Below are positions 14,932-18,903 of a DNA stretch of 18,903 nt, one piece after another. Numbering within the stretch: position 1 is the first letter of the stretch; each line of letters starts with the position of its first letter. Origin of the DNA: Deltaproteobacteria bacterium (GTDB taxonomy: Bacteria; Desulfobacterota; DSM-4660; Desulfatiglandales; HGW-15); NCBI GenBank assembly GCA_016932235.1, contig JAFGDF010000004.1, forward strand, positions 1-18,903. The letters run 5' to 3'. Made by a program: the position numbers and the translations under genes. Below the pieces are notes generated by a model. The model ran no database searches. It was not told the DNA's origin and was given only the letters and a program-made list of their open reading frames with translations.

Positions 14932-16476
14932 TTAATACAAAGGAATCCTTCTGTGTATCATATTTAGCCTTTCCAGAATTTTTTCATTCTGTGATTTTAA
15001 TACGGTTGAAGCTGTCTTTTTAACAGCAGTTTCGGTTGTCGATTTTCTTTTAGCCGCAAGCTCTTCCCTTTCCTTCGCTCTTCTCTCCCTTATTGATGCT
15101 TCTTTCGCCTCCTCCTCGGCCTTCTTGGCTTTTGCCTTGGCCTCGGCTTCCGCTTTTGCCTTGACCTCCGCCTCTTCTTTTGCCTTGGCCTCCGCTTCCG
15201 CCTTTGCCTTGGCCTCCGCTTCCGCTTGTGCCTCTTTCTCGGCCTGCGCTTTTTCTGTCTCCTCTGATTTCTTTTCCTTATCTTCTTTGACCTTCAGAGG
15301 CTTAGGGGCCTTTTCCTCGGACTTCTCGGCAGGTTTAGGCTTAGCCGTTGGTTTTTCTTCCTTTTGTTCAGGTTTAGGTGCCGCCTTCTTTTTTGGTTCC
15401 GGCGTCTTTTTCTTTTCAGCTACCTCACCTTTACCGAAATCCAGATTGGGCTCAGGAGATATACTGACGAGATCAGCCACCTTCAAATCGAGGCGTTTGG
15501 ATATTCCCTCAATATCGACGGCCATACCACCGTTTATCATAATATCAATAAAAGACCTGATAAGACGTACACTTTCGGGGTGTCTGAGAATGACTATATC
15601 AGATCCGGCCAGCAGATAACATGACGCTGCCGTGCATTCCATCAGGATCGCTCTTTTTTCAGGGTCCCCCAAAGTGGGTGCCTCCTCGATACTTTGCCCG
15701 GCTTCCTTACTTTTCCATATCTCATTGCCTATATTATTGATCATAGGAATCTGCAACTTATCGTCTTCCTGCGTAAGGGCCGCCATCCTTATCCTCTCCA
15801 TCACAGAATAACTGTATTCCATTCCGTAACCAAGGCCCCCGGTCGTAGGGTCAATCAAAATCTTGTTTCGCTTAACGCCGAGGTTTCCGAGCAGGATATT
15901 TAATTGTTTTGCGAGATTAACATCAATGGGCGACGAGGAAACTATGCATTGGCCATATCCGAGTGCGCTCGCCCCCACACCCTTATGATTACCCTCTTCG
16001 ACAGGCCCGAGAGCGCAGTTCATACCTTCACAGATTTCGGATATCTTTTTAAGAACTTCTTCGTCTTTTTGATTGTTCGCCGTACCCCAAAATACTACCG
16101 GTACGTCAACGGCCTCTACAACCTTTTTGGCTATTTTAGCCGCCTCTTCGGCTTTTCTGTCCATGCCGTTCGGGTCTATACTTTTTAGTTGCAGCACGAT
16201 AATATCCGTACCGTATTCATCAACGCATTTTTTTGCCCAGGCGTCAGCCGAAGATATTACATCCTTGAATGGTTCAACCGCAGACGCCGGCCATTCCTTT
16301 GATGGGTCATAATCCCATATTTCCATGGCTATCTTCGGCGGGTTAGGCATTTTACCTTCGAAAATATGAAACGGGTACGAATCTTCTCCTCCGATTTTAA
16401 TCGCTTTATCACCTTTTCCGATAATTGTTTCCCCTATCTCTCCGGAATAGGGCTGTTTGGGAATTTCAAAGGCCAA
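14932..16476 (-). CDS. acsD: Corrinoid/iron-sulfur protein small subunit (AcsD) with a long charged C-terminal tail
   Basis: I place the start at the TTG at 16476 (AFEIPKQPYSG...). The AGGAGG upstream sits 8-9 bases from it but touches the alternative GTG at 16485. This gives 514 residues. Residues about 1-342 are the AcsD/CdhD TIM barrel (KIGGEDSYPFHIFEG, PPKIAMEIWD, IDPTTGGLGYGMEYSYSVME, LRHPESVRLIRSFI), the whole length of a normal AcsD. Residues about 345-514 are an extra tail: a Lys/Pro-rich linker, then an Ala/Glu/Lys-rich segment with 8-residue repeats encoded by a 24-bp tandem repeat. It ends in a less repetitive segment (SQNEKILERLNMIHRRIPLY). With AcsC it forms the corrinoid methyl carrier. 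The tail is TolA-like in composition and probably helical; its role is unknown. This is the first gene of the operon, with the promoter at 16639-16667. Confidence 0.94.
   Translation of the reverse strand: MAFEIPKQPYSGEIGETIIGKGDKAIKIGGEDSYPFHIFEGKMPNPPKIAMEIWDYDPSKEWPASAVEPFKDVISSADAWAKKCVDEYGTDIIVLQLKSIDPNGMDRKAEEAAKIAKKVVEAVDVPVVFWGTANNQKDEEVLKKISEICEGMNCALGPVEEGNHKGVGASALGYGQCIVSSSPIDVNLAKQLNILLGNLGVKRNKILIDPTTGGLGYGMEYSYSVMERIRMAALTQEDDKLQIPMINNIGNEIWKSKEAGQSIEEAPTLGDPEKRAILMECTAASCYLLAGSDIVILRHPESVRLIRSFIDIMINGGMAVDIEGISKRLDLKVADLVSISPEPNLDFGKGEVAEKKKTPEPKKKAAPKPEQKEEKPTAKPKPAEKSEEKAPKPLKVKEDKEKKSEETEKAQAEKEAQAEAEAKAKAEAEAKAKEEAEVKAKAEAEAKAKAKKAEEEAKEASIRERRAKEREELAAKRKSTTETAVKKTASTVLKSQNEKILERLNMIHRRIPLY
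15134..15229. repeat. 24-bp tandem repeat (four units) within acsD
   Basis: Four consecutive 24-base units start at 15134, 15158, 15182 and 15206, each beginning GCCTTGGCCTC or a close variant. The last two differ in only a few bases at their end. On the minus strand they encode the 8-residue unit KAKAEAEA. The flanks hold decayed units. Unit number may vary between strains. Confidence 0.85.
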
Positions 16477-16567
16477 TTTACGCACCTCCTTTAATTATGG
16501 GCAGAAATAAGTGATCCTGCCAAATTTTGTTGTGATTTGAAACTCGGAGCTTTTGATTCAAAATTTT

Positions 16568-16580
16568 GTGTACACATGTG
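16568..16580. promoter_or_regulatory. Overlapping palindromes in the acs leader, possible operator
   Basis: GTGTACAC (16568-16575) and CACATGTG (16573-16580) are both perfect 8-bp palindromes sharing three bases, framed by TTTT and AAAA. They lie about 50-65 bases downstream of the predicted transcription start and about 90 bases before the acsD start. A regulator site is possible; nothing identifies the protein. Confidence 0.3.
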
Positions 16581-16638
16581 AAAAATATAACAAATCAGGC
16601 CAAAAAAAATACCCTTTTAATCAGGATCTGATGTACTA

Positions 16639-16667
16639 CATATAGATTACAAGCTTTTCATTGTCAA
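16639..16667 (-). promoter_or_regulatory. Sigma-70-type promoter for the acsDABCE operon
   Basis: On the minus strand a perfect -35 TTGACA (16667-16662), a 17-bp spacer and a -10 TATATG (16644-16639, four of six consensus bases) precede acsD. Transcription would start near 16632 and leave a leader of about 155 bases. Confidence 0.6.
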
Positions 16668-16852
16668 GTGATTTTAGATAACGAGATCAAATATTTATAT
16701 GATAATTTTATACTATATATAGTTTAAATTGTAGATATTAATACAATATGATGTATAAATATTAGAAGCATTTCATCTTTTTTCTCGATGGTATTTTAGA
16801 AAAAACCTTTCATCAGATCAGACATTTCCTTAAACAGGATCGAGCTTTTATC

Positions 16853-17602
16853 CTAATTATTAATAATCTTATTAAAGATATTATAAGCTGATCGCAACGC
16901 CTGATTATGTTCATCCAGCTCAATGGTCGGTCTTCCTTCAAAATCAAAATCCCTGATCTTCTTCTCTTCGGGTATTATCCCGGCAAGCTCAAGATTATGC
17001 TCTTCAGCAATCCTATTGAGAAAATCGAACTGTTCTTCTCTTACCTGGTTAATAATAAAAAACCTCTTTCCTATATTCAGATGAAGTTCTTCCGTAAGCT
17101 CGGATATCCTCGATGCAGATAATATTCCTCTTTTAGACGCATCTGATACTATGATCAGAAGATCTATATTATTTGTAGTTAATCTGCTTATATGCTCCAT
17201 TCCAGCCTCATTATCGATAACCACTGAGTTATAATTGCCTATCAACCTGTCCAGATATCGAGTAAGAAGGCTGTTCGCAGCGCAGTAACATCCACTTCCC
17301 TCCGGTCTTCCCATCACAATAAGATCAAAACCTTCCGCTTCTATGATCGATTCTTCTATCTTCATTTCCATGAAAACGTCCTTTGTCATGCCTACCGATA
17401 CACCTTTTTTCATCTCTTCTCTCGCATTGCCGATAGTCTCCGTTATTTTAAGGCCGAGCACTTCATTAAAATTTGCGTTTGAATCTGCATCCACCGCCAG
17501 AACAGGAGTTTTTCCCTTTTCAACAAGGTATTTAACCAGCATTCCCGCTATAGTTGTCTTGCCCGTTCCTCCCTTACCCGCGAGTCCAATAGAATAAGTC
17601 AC
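16853..17602 (-). CDS. cooC: CO dehydrogenase maturation ATPase, nickel insertion (CooC/AcsF)
   Basis: The product is 249 residues from a GTG start at 17602, chosen because AAGGAG lies 6-7 bases upstream. It is a MinD/Mrp-superfamily P-loop ATPase: deviant Walker A AGKGGTGKTT (8-17), AVDADSNAN (36-44), and VVIDNEAGMEHISR in place of the switch II region. EGSGCYCAANSLL holds the CxC motif (C105, C107) that binds nickel in CooC dimers. The NEAGMEH wording is typical of CooC and not of MinD. It inserts nickel into the C-cluster of AcsA or the A-cluster of AcsB. It is transcribed in the same direction as the acs genes but 376 bp ahead of the acsD start, so it may have its own promoter. Confidence 0.93.
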   Translation of the reverse strand: MTYSIGLAGKGGTGKTTIAGMLVKYLVEKGKTPVLAVDADSNANFNEVLGLKITETIGNAREEMKKGVSVGMTKDVFMEMKIEESIIEAEGFDLIVMGRPEGSGCYCAANSLLTRYLDRLIGNYNSVVIDNEAGMEHISRLTTNNIDLLIIVSDASKRGILSASRISELTEELHLNIGKRFFIINQVREEQFDFLNRIAEEHNLELAGIIPEEKKIRDFDFEGRPTIELDEHNQALRSAYNIFNKIINN

Positions 17603-17700
17603 GATCCGCTCCTTTCAGGAAATTATGGTTGATATTAATTAAAAAATTATCTAATATACAAGGATATTTCTAAAAAAATAATACTTTCTAATTTACTGTT

Positions 17701-18903
17701 ATGACAATAAAAAATGACATCTGGAAACAGATAACCTTCAGGCTTGAACTGAATCTATCGGAGCCGATTTTTAAGACCTGGTTCTCGCAGACTAAACTCA
17801 GTAAACTGGACGACAATTCCGCGGTTATAAATGTTCCAAACAAATTTATCGCCAACTGGCTACAGGATAACTACCTTGACGAGATAAGATCATCTTTTAA
17901 GGCGATTGTTAATAAAATACCTCATATTGAGTTTCAATATAAGAAACATAACTCAGAGAAATCGCATAATAATATATACAATAAAAGTGATCAATTTTTC
18001 ATAAATAATCTCAACAATGAAATGAATTTTGACTGTTTTATCACAAGTAGATATAATAAGTTTGCATATTCATCCTCTTATAAAGTAGCTACTAAGCCTA
18101 CGAGTGATTACAATCCTTTGTATATATATTCAAGATTAAGTCTTGGTAAAACGCATCTTTTAAATGCCATAGGAAATCATTTTTTTAATAATGATAAATC
18201 AATAAACATTGGCTATCTCCCCTCGAACATTTTTATTTCAGATTATCTGTTTTCTGCTAAAAATAATAATATTGATAAATTTAGAGACAAATATACAAAA
18301 TTAAATATCCTTCTTCTGGATGATATTCAATTTCTTTCCAACCACAGAAAGATTCAGGATGAATTTCTTCTGATTTTCGATCAATTTTACAACGATAAAA
18401 AACAGATCGTCATTACAGGAGACAGGCCACCCGGCAGACTTAAGAATTTTAATTCTCATATTATATCAAGGTTGGGTTCCGGACTTTTAACGGAAATTCA
18501 ACCGCCTGACAAAGATACTAAAATAAATATTATTCAACACAGATTAAAGAATGATATTTTTTCAGTATCCATTCCAAATGATATAATATCTCTCCTGGCC
18601 CAAAATTCCAATGATCTAAAGACATTGGTGAAAAATATAAATAGAATAAAGACTTATATCTCCATTAATACCGGTGATATTAATCTTTCAGTAGCGAAGT
18701 CGCTCGTAAAAAACAGCCATAAAAATCAAATAAATGTCAAAGATATACAATTTATAACTGCTGGATATTTTAATATTTCCTTGTCTGAATTATTATCTCA
18801 CAAAAAGGATAGACAATATTCTTACCCAAGACAACTGGCAATGTACCTGTGCAGAAAATATACATACCTTTCTCTTCAGGAAATAGGTTCACTCTTCGAA
18901 GAT
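17701..18903 (+). CDS. dnaA: DnaA-family replication initiator with degenerate Walker A, 3' end outside window
   Basis: The frame is open for 401 codons from the ATG at 17701 to the right edge; an in-frame TAA at 17689 blocks a longer start. No ribosome site is visible. Residues about 1-75 are DnaA domain I (IWKQITFRLELNLSEPIFKT, FIANWLQDNYLDEI). From about 108 comes the AAA+ domain (NFDCFITSRYNKFAY, NPLYIYS). Walker B ILLLDDIQF (203-211), ITGDRPP (238-244), the arginine-finger SRL (R257) and EIQPPD (265-270) are normal. The Walker A loop is SRLSLGKT (144-151) where DnaA has GGxGxGKT, and the sensor II Arg is Lys (K307). Domain IV is present (SYPRQLAMYLCRKYTYLSLQ); the GRDHTTV-like motif would follow the edge. 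The gene is AT-rich compared with its neighbours. It may be a paralogue with reduced ATP use or an unusual main DnaA. I see no DnaA-box cluster in the 98-bp gap to cooC. Confidence 0.85.
   Translation, partial: MTIKNDIWKQITFRLELNLSEPIFKTWFSQTKLSKLDDNSAVINVPNKFIANWLQDNYLDEIRSSFKAIVNKIPHIEFQYKKHNSEKSHNNIYNKSDQFFINNLNNEMNFDCFITSRYNKFAYSSSYKVATKPTSDYNPLYIYSRLSLGKTHLLNAIGNHFFNNDKSINIGYLPSNIFISDYLFSAKNNNIDKFRDKYTKLNILLLDDIQFLSNHRKIQDEFLLIFDQFYNDKKQIVITGDRPPGRLKNFNSHIISRLGSGLLTEIQPPDKDTKINIIQHRLKNDIFSVSIPNDIISLLAQNSNDLKTLVKNINRIKTYISINTGDINLSVAKSLVKNSHKNQINVKDIQFITAGYFNISLSELLSHKKDRQYSYPRQLAMYLCRKYTYLSLQEIGSLFED

Larger units (their letters stand above)
16486..16852. other. AT-rich intergenic region between cooC and acsD
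   Basis: This 367-bp gap holds the acs operon promoter and a leader of about 155 bases. It also holds an AT-rich stretch (16681-16780) that may carry further control sites. I see no gene, no obvious U-run terminator after cooC, and no recognised riboswitch. Confidence 0.6.

Noticed and set aside
15125..15619. Rightward 164-codon open frame rich in Ala, Ser and Phe
   Set aside because: It is the antisense of the repetitive acsD tail; the long frame follows from the 24-bp repeat composition.
16486..16632. Cobalamin or other known riboswitch in the acs leader
   Set aside because: I find no B12-box-like sequence or other conserved core that I recognise.
17603..17700. Replication origin next to the DnaA-like gene
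   Set aside because: No TTATCCACA-type box or cluster is seen in this 98-bp gap; AT-richness alone is not enough.

Overview
This window most likely comes from an uncultured Gram-negative, strictly anaerobic bacterium with a bacterial-type Wood-Ljungdahl (reductive acetyl-CoA) pathway. The two-partner secretion (TPS) pair requires an outer membrane. The AcsA-E set is the bacterial form, with a full-length AcsB and separate AcsC, AcsD and AcsE. Many intergenic gaps carry dispersed short repeats, as in genomes of sediment or groundwater bacteria such as Omnitrophota, Desulfobacterota or Nitrospirota. The sequence alone does not decide between these groups.

Region 1 (1-6384, all leftward) is a surface-adhesion module. 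In transcription order it holds an outer-membrane TPS transporter of the FhaC/ShlB family, a CsgD-like LuxR regulator, a small PilZ (c-di-GMP-type) protein, a frameshifted GxxExxY nuclease-fold gene, and the N-terminal 632 residues of a filamentous-haemagglutinin-like exoprotein that runs off the left edge. The gaps are packed with inverted pairs of a short repeat built on GACAGGATT-like units. The GxxExxY gene has its stop codon inside one copy of this repeat.

Region 2 (6385-8173) holds a repeat-rich gap with a large imperfect inverted repeat, then a leftward Mrp/NBP35-type Fe-S carrier ATPase gene whose stop codon lies in a strong hairpin. A probable Rho-independent terminator for the next operon follows.

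Region 3 (8174-17602, leftward) is the carbonyl branch of the Wood-Ljungdahl pathway, in the order cooC, then acsD-acsA-acsB-acsC-acsE. A good sigma-70 promoter lies upstream of acsD. CooC loads nickel into CO dehydrogenase AcsA. AcsE moves methyl from methyl-tetrahydrofolate to the cobalamin of AcsCD, and AcsB joins methyl, CO and CoA into acetyl-CoA. All metal ligands I checked in AcsA, AcsB and AcsC are present. AcsD is odd: it carries a C-terminal Lys/Ala/Glu/Pro-rich tail of about 170 residues that includes a 24-bp tandem repeat.

Region 4 (17701-18903, rightward, cut by the right edge) is a DnaA-family initiator gene, AT-rich relative to its neighbours. It has domains I, III and most of IV, but its Walker A loop has lost its glycines and the sensor II arginine is replaced.

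The items most worth following up are the degenerate DnaA, the AcsD tail, the slippery-site frameshift in the GxxExxY gene, and the dispersed inverted repeat pairs.
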